A stretch of DNA of 61,252 nt from Verrucomicrobiota bacterium (lineage in GTDB: Bacteria; Verrucomicrobiota; Verrucomicrobiia; Verrucomicrobiales; Akkermansiaceae). The DNA lies in contig RDZR01000035.1 of the NCBI GenBank assembly GCA_004294095.1, forward strand, positions 1-61,252, read 5' to 3'. The first letter of the stretch is position 1. Each line of letters opens with the position of its first letter. Below the pieces are notes generated by a model, which had not been told where the DNA came from, did not search any database, and was given only the letters and a program-made list of their open reading frames with translations. The position numbers were made by a program, and so were the translations under genes. This document shows positions 18,038 to 25,807 of the stretch, piece after piece.

Positions 18038-19399
18038 ATGTTTTTCAAAAGTCTCTGTCGTCACGCCGGAATTGGCGCTAATTCATATCTGCTAGAAACG
18101 TCCGCTTCACGCATCGTGCTGGATGCTGGAATGCACCCAAAGCATGAGGGGAAAGAGGCGATTCCTCATTACGAGTTTCTGCAAGCAGGTGCCGTGGATT
18201 CGATCATCATTTCTCACTCGCATTTGGATCACGTGGGCACTTTGCCGGTCTTTTTACAAGGACAGCCCCAATCGCGGGTTTTCCTCTCGCCCGAGACGGC
18301 GGAGTTGGCCAAAGCGATGCTTCATAACTCGGTGAATGTGATGCAAGCAAAACGCACCGAGCACGGCATCTCTGAGTATCCGCTCTTTGAACATCGCGAA
18401 CTCGATCGCATCGAACATTGCTTTGAAACGCGGAATATCGAAAAGCCATTTGCGGTGGATCAGCAGGGCAACGTAAGGGCGACTTTTCATGATGCAGGCC
18501 ATATTTTAGGCTCGGTGGGTGTGACGTTAGAGGCCGATGGCAAAAAAGTTTTCTACACTGGGGATGTAAATTTTGAGGACAGCACGGTGCAGAAGGCCGC
18601 CCTTTTTCCGCATGATGTGGTGGATGCATTGATCGTCGAAACCACGCGCGGTGAGCAAAGCCGCGCGGCAGATTACACCCGCAAGGATGAGGAAAATGCC
18701 CTCGCGGATGGGATCAAGGAAGTGATTGATCGCAAGGGCTCGGTGCTCATTCCGGTCTTTGCGATGGGCAAAACTCAAGAAGTGCTCGGCATGCTGATGC
18801 GCTTCAAAAAAGAGCAACGCATCTCTCGTAAAACCCCAATCTACATCGGCGGCCTTAGCACGAAGATGACGCATGTGTATGATCGATTTAGCGAATCATC
18901 GCGCCGTCAGTTATCCGGTTTTCGCTTTCTCAAAGACATGCAGTTAGAAGGGGCAAGCGGCAAACGCATCGGACCCATTCCATTTCTACCCGGCTGCATC
19001 TACGCTCTCTCCAGCGGCATGATGTCTGAAAAAACCGTCTCTAACAATTTTGCGCGGCTTGGGTTGTTAGAAAATCCCAAACATGGCCTATTCTTTGTGG
19101 GCTACGCAGATCCAGAGACACCCGGCGGCCGCATTCGTGCATCAAAAACGGGCGATTCTGTTTTGTTAGATCCGGCGCATCCTCCTGTAAAACTCCGCTG
19201 TGATACGCGAGTGTTCGACTTTAGTGGACATTCGACGCGGGAAGCCATCCTTCAATACATTCTAAAAGTTTCCCCAAAAAAAACATTTCTTGTGCATGGC
19301 GACGATGGAGCTGTCGAGTGGTTCCGCCAACAACTTGCCACACTCTTGCCGCAGTGCGAGACGATCATTCCTGAACCAGGCATCGCTTATTCCATCTAA
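18038..19399 (+). CDS. Metallo-beta-lactamase/beta-CASP nuclease
   Basis: 453 residues. The metal-binding motif is HSHLDH at residues 60-65. Other ligands lie in the loops around ATFHDAGHILGS and FYTGDV. A beta-CASP insert follows (VLIPVFAMGKTQEVLGML, YALSSGMMSE), and the C-terminal His regions are DFSGHSTRE and TFLVHGDDG. This is the YSH1/RNase J-like architecture, expected to be an RNA endonuclease or exonuclease in the cytoplasm. It has TGTTAGA or TCTAACA words in two different coding frames. It begins a three-gene same-strand run with 11-base gaps. Confidence 0.88.
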   Translation: MFFKSLCRHAGIGANSYLLETSASRIVLDAGMHPKHEGKEAIPHYEFLQAGAVDSIIISHSHLDHVGTLPVFLQGQPQSRVFLSPETAELAKAMLHNSVNVMQAKRTEHGISEYPLFEHRELDRIEHCFETRNIEKPFAVDQQGNVRATFHDAGHILGSVGVTLEADGKKVFYTGDVNFEDSTVQKAALFPHDVVDALIVETTRGEQSRAADYTRKDEENALADGIKEVIDRKGSVLIPVFAMGKTQEVLGMLMRFKKEQRISRKTPIYIGGLSTKMTHVYDRFSESSRRQLSGFRFLKDMQLEGASGKRIGPIPFLPGCIYALSSGMMSEKTVSNNFARLGLLENPKHGLFFVGYADPETPGGRIRASKTGDSVLLDPAHPPVKLRCDTRVFDFSGHSTREAILQYILKVSPKKTFLVHGDDGAVEWFRQQLATLLPQCETIIPEPGIAYSI

Positions 19400-19410
19400 C
19401 AATTATTTCC

Positions 19411-20202
19411 ATGATTCTATCCGCCGCATCCAATTCCGTGTTTTCTGAATCGCTCCCAGAAGTGGTGGGCATCGCAGTAGGTGCCATGATCGTTGGCTGG
19501 TTCATTCACGCGTGGTTGCGCAAACCAAAAGTCGTTGCCGCAAATCCGAGCCAAGCACCAGCCAAGAGCGACCGCAGCGCTACATTGCAAAGTCAGTTAG
19601 ATGCGAGTAAACTTTCTAACAAATCACTCAAAGCAGAGTTGGAATTACTCAAGCAAAACACGATTGCCTCTGATCAGCATCAAGCCATGAGCGAGCACCT
19701 TCAACAAGCGCGTGCGGAGCTGGTGCAATCGACACAACGCTACCAGGCGCTTGAAGCGGATTTAAAAAAATCGCAAACGGCCGTAAAGCAACTCAATGCG
19801 CGTTTGCAAGATGCCGATAAGGCGAACCAAGAACGTCGGTTTTCTCTAGAAAATGAGCTTTCAAAAGTCCGCCAGCAGCTTGCTGAAGCAGGTGCCCAGC
19901 CGGAACAAGTCGGACAGCTCGAAGCGGAGATCATTCGCCTTCGCGAGTCTCTTGCCACCGCCAATCGTGCCGCAGGTGAGCATCGTAAGCGTGAGACTCT
20001 TGCACAAGAAGCACTGGAGCGTGCGCGTTCTTCCGCTGAGAACAAGCCATTTTCTGAACCACCGCCAAGAGTCGGAGATTCGGATCGCGTAGCGGCTGCC
20101 AAGGCCGAAGTGATTCGGCTGTTAGAAATGAATCGCCAAGCGAAAGTAGTGGAATCTAACAGTGAGCAACCACTTGAAACATCAACTGGTTCAAGCACGT
20201 AA
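19411..20202 (+). CDS. Membrane-anchored coiled-coil protein
   Basis: 263 residues. A single N-terminal transmembrane segment (VVGIAVGAMIVGWFIHAWL) is followed by a short Ala/Pro linker. From about residue 55 to 215 there is a long heptad-rich coiled coil with many Leu, Ala, Gln and Glu (SKLSNKSLKAELELLK, LEAEIIRLRESLATAN). The tail is disordered. No enzymatic domain is visible; a scaffold role is possible. It sits 11 bases after the beta-CASP gene and 9 bases before the dehydrogenase gene. Confidence 0.7.
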   Translation: MILSAASNSVFSESLPEVVGIAVGAMIVGWFIHAWLRKPKVVAANPSQAPAKSDRSATLQSQLDASKLSNKSLKAELELLKQNTIASDQHQAMSEHLQQARAELVQSTQRYQALEADLKKSQTAVKQLNARLQDADKANQERRFSLENELSKVRQQLAEAGAQPEQVGQLEAEIIRLRESLATANRAAGEHRKRETLAQEALERARSSAENKPFSEPPPRVGDSDRVAAAKAEVIRLLEMNRQAKVVESNSEQPLETSTGSST

Positions 20203-20211
20203 TGGTTTCAC

Positions 20212-22407
20212 ATGAAATGGGTGTTTCTCAAAAATGTCACCGTTGGGCTATGCATGATGGCAGCTGTTGCCACTGGTCAGGGGTTTGACAAAGAGATTGT
20301 GGTGCAGGGTTTGAAAGACCCAATGTCCATCGCGCACGCGCCGGATGGGTCCGTTTACATCGTCGAACGAGAAGGGCGTATTCTGCGGGTTGATGCGAAG
20401 ACAGGAGCCTGCTTTGAAGCAGGAAAAATCGACGTCTATGCACTCAGAAAAGAAGATCCGGACAGCCCGAGTGGCCGAGAAGATGCGTTGCACGACATCG
20501 CATTTGACCCACAATTTTTAGACAATCATTTCGTTTATTTATACTACAGCCATCCGCAAGAAGCGCTGAATCGGCTCTCGCGATTTACGTTGGAAAATGG
20601 GCTTCTCGTTCCCTCATCAGAAAAAGTGATTCTCGATGTTCCCACGCTTCGTCACGATCGAGTTTGTCACCATGGTGGATCGCTCAAATTTGGCCCAGAT
20701 GGATTGCTTTATCTGAGCATTGGCGACAATACCAATCCTTTTGAAAGTGATGGTTACAATCCGGTGGATCAGCGGCCGGATCGTGAGCCATGGGATACCT
20801 CGCTACGAGCCAGCAACACGGCAGACTTGCGTGGGAAAATCATCCGCATTCGTCTAACAGATGATGGATATTCGATACCGGATGGGAATTTATTCGCTTC
20901 GTCTAACAATCCAAGCCAAGCTCGGCCTGAAATTTACATCATGGGCTGCCGCAATCCATTTCGCACATCCATTGATCCGAAAACGGGCACTTTGTATTGG
21001 GGGGAAATTGGACCTGATGCAGGCGAAGATGGGCCACGAGGCCCGCGAGGATATGATGAAATCAACCAAGCGAAATCGGCTGGAAACTACGGTTGGCCAT
21101 GGTTCATTGCCGATAATCAAGCGTATGCTCGATATGATTTCCAGACTCAAGAAATCGGCCCAAAGCAACATTCTAACAGCCCACAGAATCTCAACCCGCA
21201 GGCCGCTGGCATCAAAGATTTACCGCCCGCACAGCCAGCGATGATTTGGTATCCCTATGCAACATCTGAGCGATATCCAGTGCTTGGCTCGGGAGGACGC
21301 AATGCCATGGCTGGCCCAGTTTTTTATTACGACGCAAATCGTCCCATCAATATGTTAGATGCCGCAGAAGATGGCACACTCATCACTTATGATTGGATGC
21401 GCGGCAGCATTTTTAAGGTCAAGCTCGACTCGTCAGAAAACATGCAATCGCTTTCACTGTTAGATGAAGGACATCAATACCCAATCGATTTAGAAATGGC
21501 TGATGACGGATCTCTTTGGCTGTTAGAATACGGCACGGAGTGGTGGTTTAATGGCAATGGCAACCTTTCCCGTTTAACGCCAAAATCAGACAATCGTGCG
21601 CCAAAAGTGAACATCGTGCGTTCGGATAATGGCAAAGAATTCAAAGCGGAGGCGAGCGATGAAGACGGCGATTCGTTGACCATCGATTGGTGGGTGACTG
21701 ATGGTGTGAAAGATCAATCCATCGGCCAAGGAGCCTCGATCAAAATGACGAATTCCATGCGCGGCGATGAGATCCGGGCCGTGGTCAAAGACAGCAAAGG
21801 AGCGCGCGCGATCGCTCGTCTATCGTTGTTAGAAAAACCGATCGAACCCGCGCTAAAATTGGCACTTCAGCCTGCACCGAAATCAATTACGGATGGTGAG
21901 CTGATCCATTTCCGCGTGATGACAAATGCTCCACTGGATGCGAGTAAAGTCGTCGTGCGTATCCGCCATATTCCGGCAACTGGACATGATGCAGGCGGTC
22001 CTCAGTTATCGTCCGAAGAGCAGACGTTCATGACCTCGAAGCAGTGCCTCGCGTGCCATCAAGTGGAGCACACATCACTCGGCCCGCCCTTGCTAAATAT
22101 TGCGCTAAAATATCGCCATCAAGAAGACGCCGTAACTTATCTATCAGATAAAATTCACAAAGGAGGTGGCGGAGTGTGGGGTGCGATTCCGATGCCTGCG
22201 CAGCCAAGCCTTAGTCCCGAAGAAACAGCACGCTTGGTGAAAATCGTTTTAGGTTTAGGCAATGGAATGGCTCAAATATCGGGCCAAATCGAAGGCAAAC
22301 TTGCCGCCAATTCTTCAGCACCCAAGTCAGACGAACGCGGAGCATGGGAAATCAGTGCGATGGCACCGGGCTTCACCACCGTAAAGATGCGTTTACCAGA
22401 ACATTGA
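20212..22407 (+). CDS. Secreted sugar dehydrogenase (GSDH fold) fused to cytochrome c
   Basis: 731 residues with a signal peptide (VTVGLCMMAAVATG). A six-bladed GSDH/sorbosone dehydrogenase-like propeller covers about 25-440: LKDPMSIAHAPDGSVYIVER, HDIAFDPQFLDNHFVYLYYS, CHHGGSLKFGPDGLLYLSIG, YIMGCRNPFRTSIDP. An Ig/PKD-like segment follows (VRSDNGKEFKAEASDEDGDS). A class I cytochrome c near the C-terminus has heme motif CLACH and a likely Met ligand in IPMPAQ. Family members oxidise sugars using PQQ; electrons would pass to the fused heme. This layout is common in Verrucomicrobiota and Planctomycetota. The exact substrate is not visible. Confidence 0.88.
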   Translation: MKWVFLKNVTVGLCMMAAVATGQGFDKEIVVQGLKDPMSIAHAPDGSVYIVEREGRILRVDAKTGACFEAGKIDVYALRKEDPDSPSGREDALHDIAFDPQFLDNHFVYLYYSHPQEALNRLSRFTLENGLLVPSSEKVILDVPTLRHDRVCHHGGSLKFGPDGLLYLSIGDNTNPFESDGYNPVDQRPDREPWDTSLRASNTADLRGKIIRIRLTDDGYSIPDGNLFASSNNPSQARPEIYIMGCRNPFRTSIDPKTGTLYWGEIGPDAGEDGPRGPRGYDEINQAKSAGNYGWPWFIADNQAYARYDFQTQEIGPKQHSNSPQNLNPQAAGIKDLPPAQPAMIWYPYATSERYPVLGSGGRNAMAGPVFYYDANRPINMLDAAEDGTLITYDWMRGSIFKVKLDSSENMQSLSLLDEGHQYPIDLEMADDGSLWLLEYGTEWWFNGNGNLSRLTPKSDNRAPKVNIVRSDNGKEFKAEASDEDGDSLTIDWWVTDGVKDQSIGQGASIKMTNSMRGDEIRAVVKDSKGARAIARLSLLEKPIEPALKLALQPAPKSITDGELIHFRVMTNAPLDASKVVVRIRHIPATGHDAGGPQLSSEEQTFMTSKQCLACHQVEHTSLGPPLLNIALKYRHQEDAVTYLSDKIHKGGGGVWGAIPMPAQPSLSPEETARLVKIVLGLGNGMAQISGQIEGKLAANSSAPKSDERGAWEISAMAPGFTTVKMRLPEH

Positions 22408-22416
22408 CCATCGCAA

Positions 22417-23451
22417 TCAACTGCGGGCGACTCTTGCTCTCAAGCGGATGTCATCTCCAATTTGTTGGTAGCTCGAATCTAACAATTTAATCGAATCTGG
22501 CAAAGCATCTCCTGCGAGCGCTAGCACTGGGCCGCCGCACAAAAGTGGCGCGTAGTAACAAACCACTTCATCCACTAAACCGGCGGCAAAGAGTGATCCC
22601 GCAAGTTTCCCTCCAGCTTCTACTAAGACGCAATTGACAGCATGCTTCTTTGCCAAGTGGGCAAGTAGTTCACGCAAATCATCGCCGGCATGAACTGAAG
22701 TGCGCTCGCTCCATGCATCGCAAAAAAGTGGGGCATCACGCGGCAATGATTCTGGATGATTGCTGATCACCCAGCGCCATGGCTGCGAACGGCCTTCTAA
22801 CCATTCTGGGTTGCGAATGGTCAATGCCGGGCGGTCACTCCTCACCGTGGCTCCACTTGTTAGAATGGCATCTACCGTGGCTCGCAGCCGTTGCACATCC
22901 TCGCGTGAAGCTTCACCACTTAGCCATTGGCCTTCTCCAGCAGGCCGAGTGATGCGCCCGTCCAAGCTCATCGCCACTTTCCAAATGATCCATGGCAGAC
23001 CGGTTGTTTGTATTTTGTAAAATGGCCGGAGCAAATCCAGCGCTGCGCTTTCTAACACGCCTAATGTGACTGAAATTTCCGCTTCGTCTAACAATTTTTT
23101 CGCGTTGCCAGCATGATGAGGATTCGGATCATCGCAGGCATAGACGACTCGTTTGATGCCTGCGTGGATGATGCCATCCGTGCATGGAGGCGTTCTGCCG
23201 AAGGTGGAACATGGCTCAAGCGTGATGTAAATCGTCGCGCCGTGGAGTGATTCCGCACCATGGCGGGAGATGGCATCGGCGATTGCTTCACGCTCGGCAT
23301 GCGGCATGCCAGCCGCGCGGTGCCAACCGGATCCGAGGCATTGGTTGTCTTTCACAATCACCGCGCCAACGGGTGGATTGGGCGATGTTTTACCAACTCC
23401 AAGCCGCGCTTGGTCCAGAGCGAGCTGCATCCACTCGGCATCTTGCGTCAT
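22417..23451 (-). CDS. ribD: Bifunctional riboflavin deaminase-reductase
   Basis: 344 residues, normal for RibD. The N-terminal deaminase domain has the zinc ligands HAE (about residue 51) and PCSTFGRTPPC (about 79-89), with SPNPPVGAVIV at the start. The C-terminal reductase domain has KVAMSLDGRI, GATVRSDRPALTIR and VLVEAGGKLAGSLF. It carries out deamination and side-chain reduction of the pyrimidine intermediate in riboflavin synthesis. It overlaps rsgA upstream by four bases, so both are probably one operon. No FMN riboswitch is recognised upstream of rsgA. Confidence 0.96.
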   Translation of the reverse strand: MTQDAEWMQLALDQARLGVGKTSPNPPVGAVIVKDNQCLGSGWHRAAGMPHAEREAIADAISRHGAESLHGATIYITLEPCSTFGRTPPCTDGIIHAGIKRVVYACDDPNPHHAGNAKKLLDEAEISVTLGVLESAALDLLRPFYKIQTTGLPWIIWKVAMSLDGRITRPAGEGQWLSGEASREDVQRLRATVDAILTSGATVRSDRPALTIRNPEWLEGRSQPWRWVISNHPESLPRDAPLFCDAWSERTSVHAGDDLRELLAHLAKKHAVNCVLVEAGGKLAGSLFAAGLVDEVVCYYAPLLCGGPVLALAGDALPDSIKLLDSSYQQIGDDIRLRARVARS

Positions 23452-24551
23452 GAAATATCTCCTCGTTCATCGCGCTCCAGTTGGATGCGATCTGCTAGAT
23501 TGCGTGCCTTCACACTATTGCGCTTGGCCCATCGCTCAACGGCCATTTGGCGTTTTTCTGCGCGCTTTTTGAGGGCGGCAATTTCGTTTTCAAGATTGAG
23601 GAAATTTTCATAACGCCCGCGCTCTAACTCGCCAGCTTCCACGGCCGCACGGATCGCACAGCCATCGTCCATGCGGTGGTTGCAATTTGCATATTTGCAA
23701 TTGGTGGCCAAGGCCGCGATGTCCGCAAAGCTCCCACGCAGCGTCTCCTCATCCGTCCACATTTGGATTTCGCGCATGCCGGGATTATCGATGAGCATGC
23801 CGCCTTGATCTAACAGAACTAGCTCGCGGCTCGTCGTTGTGTGGCGTCCTCGGCCGGTGGTTTCATTGACTTCGCCAGTCCACTGCCAGTCATCTCCGTA
23901 GAGTTGATTGACCAATGTGGATTTGCCAACACCGCTGGAGCCGACGATGCAAAGCGTTTCGCCTTTGCGCAGAAATTTTTTCAACACCTTGAGTCCTTCC
24001 CCGCGAGTGGCGCTGGTGACATGGACCTTTGCATCCGCCCAAAGTGCCGAAATTTCCGCGGCGGCTTGTTGGGATTGCTCTAACGGATAGAGATCTGATT
24101 TATTGACTAAGACGAGTGCTTTGGCCTTGCTGCGGCTGATCAGCATGAAGTAGCGCTCCATGCGCCTGAGATTAAAATCAGTGCCGGCATCAGTCACCAC
24201 GGCGACGCAATCGATATTGGCACCGATCACTTGCGCTTGGCTGCTATTGCCCGGCATTTTCCGCAAAAAACACGTCCGCCGGGGCAAGAGTGCGCGAATC
24301 ACGTGGGGACGATTTTCCCCGCCAAGGTCCACGGCCACCCAATCGCCAACGGCTGGGAGATCAGCATCGCAGGCTGCATCGTGCCAGAGTTTGCCGCATA
24401 AAATGGCATCGATTTCCTCGTCCTCAGCGATCATGGCGCCGTAGTTAATCGGGGATTCCCGAATCAAGCGTGCAGGCACCCAACCTTTTGCACGATAAGG
24501 CTTAAATGCAGATTGCCATTGTTTGTCCCAACCAAGCTCACTCAAGCTCAT
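23448..24551 (-). CDS. rsgA: Ribosome small-subunit-dependent GTPase A
   Basis: 367 residues with the circularly permuted GTPase order expected for RsgA. An N-terminal OB-fold is followed by G4 NKSD at 150-153, G1 GSSGVGKST at 204-212 and G3 DNPG at 255-258. A C-terminal zinc finger has Cys285, Cys290, His292 and Cys298. The protein checks late 30S maturation. It is the first gene of a two-gene unit with ribD. The divergent 317-base region to cvfB holds a long hairpin. Confidence 0.97.
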   Translation of the reverse strand: MSLSELGWDKQWQSAFKPYRAKGWVPARLIRESPINYGAMIAEDEEIDAILCGKLWHDAACDADLPAVGDWVAVDLGGENRPHVIRALLPRRTCFLRKMPGNSSQAQVIGANIDCVAVVTDAGTDFNLRRMERYFMLISRSKAKALVLVNKSDLYPLEQSQQAAAEISALWADAKVHVTSATRGEGLKVLKKFLRKGETLCIVGSSGVGKSTLVNQLYGDDWQWTGEVNETTGRGRHTTTSRELVLLDQGGMLIDNPGMREIQMWTDEETLRGSFADIAALATNCKYANCNHRMDDGCAIRAAVEAGELERGRYENFLNLENEIAALKKRAEKRQMAVERWAKRNSVKARNLADRIQLERDERGDIS

Positions 24552-24637
24552 GATAAAATCATCCTACGTTGAAGCGGAGTGCTGTCGATAGCGGATTGGG
24601 GAAGCTCGCCTATCAGCATGGGTGCGATAATGAGAAT

Positions 24638-24740
24638 GTGTCGAAAGTAAAAAAAGAAGCAGCCCGACCGATCATCCCCCTCTAGGAAAAACCCATTAAC
24701 CTGGGAGGCATTTCAGTCGGACTGCCTTGTCTTTCGACAC
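24638..24740. repeat. 103-base long imperfect hairpin (structured RNA or small mobile element)
   Basis: Outer arms are perfect: GTGTCGAAAG at 24638-24647 with CTTTCGACAC at 24731-24740. Inside, AAGCAGCCCGACCGA (from 24656) pairs with TCAGTCGGACTGCCTT (to about 24728) with a bulge and two mismatches. CCTCTAGG then pairs with CCTGGGAGG around an A-rich loop. The whole folds as one rod. It lies between divergent rsgA and cvfB. It lacks the SRP RNA hallmark and has no T-run, so it is neither SRP RNA nor a simple terminator. Confidence 0.6.
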
Positions 24741-24868
24741 GCAAAACATGGCCGATCGCGTAGGCAATGCAAGCATTATTTTAAAAAAAATAAAATTTTT
24801 CAGCAGTGGGCGCATCATTCATGAAAATCGCCATCGACGAGCGGCCTTGATTCAAGCAGGGTCTGGCC

Positions 24869-25705
24869 ATGGCCATGATTGGAAAACGTGAGACGTTACA
24901 GATTGTTCGCGAGACGCGTTTTGGGCTTTTTTTGGCAGCAGGAGAATTAGGAGAAGTCTTGCTGCCGAGAAAAGAAGTTCCGGTAAGTTGGGCGGTTGGA
25001 AATTTTCTAAACGTATTTTTATATCACGATTCTGAAGATCGTCCGGTGGCGACGTTGCTGACTCCCAAAGTCATGCCCGGGCATTTTGCGAAGTTGCGCT
25101 GCGTGGCAGTCACCGGTGTGGGTGCGTTCCTTGATTGGGGTTTGGCGAAAGATCTGTTAGTTCCATTTCGCGAGCAAAAAGTGCGCATGGAATTGAAGAA
25201 ATTTTACGTGGTGTATGTGCAGATCGATGAGCATACAGACAGAATTGTTGCGACGACACGGCTTTCGCGTCATTTGGACCAAACACCTGTTAGCTATCAG
25301 ATAGGCCAGTTGGTGGATTTGATTATTTTTGGGAAAACGGCGCTCGGTTATAAAGCGATTATCAATGGCGCGCATAGTGGCTTGTTGTTTGCAGATGGAG
25401 TTTACCAGCCGTTACAGCTTGGCGAAAGTGTGCAAGGCTACATCTCCGCACTGCGTGAGGATGGGAAAGTTGACCTCACATTGCATCCTCCTGGCCGGGC
25501 GCGAGTGGAAAATTTGGAATCGCGTATTCTAGCAGAATTAGAAGCGCGTGGCGGATTTTGGGCGATAGGAGATCATAGCTCAGCTGAGCAAATTCACGAT
25601 GAGCTCGGCGTGAGCAAGCGCACCTTTAAGCAAACGTTGGGAGCCATGCTCAAAAAACGCAGCGTGAGCCAAACGGCCAAGGGCATTCGTTTGCTAAATG
25701 AGTGA
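24869..25705 (+). CDS. cvfB: CvfB/YitL-type S1 RNA-binding protein
   Basis: 278 residues with the CvfB layout of several S1-like OB folds followed by a winged helix. Segments seen are RFGLFLAAGELGEVLLPRKE, VAVTGVGAFLDWGLAKDLLV (second S1), FGKTALGYKAIINGAHSGLL (third), and the C-terminal DELGVSKRTFKQTLGAMLKK winged helix. CvfB is an RNA-binding regulator linked to virulence control in Staphylococcus; here the targets are unknown. An AGGG about 8 bases upstream supports the ATG at 24869. Confidence 0.88.
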   Translation: MAMIGKRETLQIVRETRFGLFLAAGELGEVLLPRKEVPVSWAVGNFLNVFLYHDSEDRPVATLLTPKVMPGHFAKLRCVAVTGVGAFLDWGLAKDLLVPFREQKVRMELKKFYVVYVQIDEHTDRIVATTRLSRHLDQTPVSYQIGQLVDLIIFGKTALGYKAIINGAHSGLLFADGVYQPLQLGESVQGYISALREDGKVDLTLHPPGRARVENLESRILAELEARGGFWAIGDHSSAEQIHDELGVSKRTFKQTLGAMLKKRSVSQTAKGIRLLNE

Positions 25706-25807
25706 GGTTGCGGATTTCAAGAGATGAGTGCTTTGTCGCTTTTCTCGATTTTCCCCCACCGGCAGGCTTTACAGCAGCCATCATTAAATCCCATCTTTCC
25801 CGCGCCC

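Noticed and set aside
24638-24740. Signal recognition particle RNA
   Set aside because: The size and rod shape fit, and AAGCAGCC is present, but the conserved domain (GGAAGGAAGCAGCC with a GNRA loop) is absent and the apical loop is A-rich.
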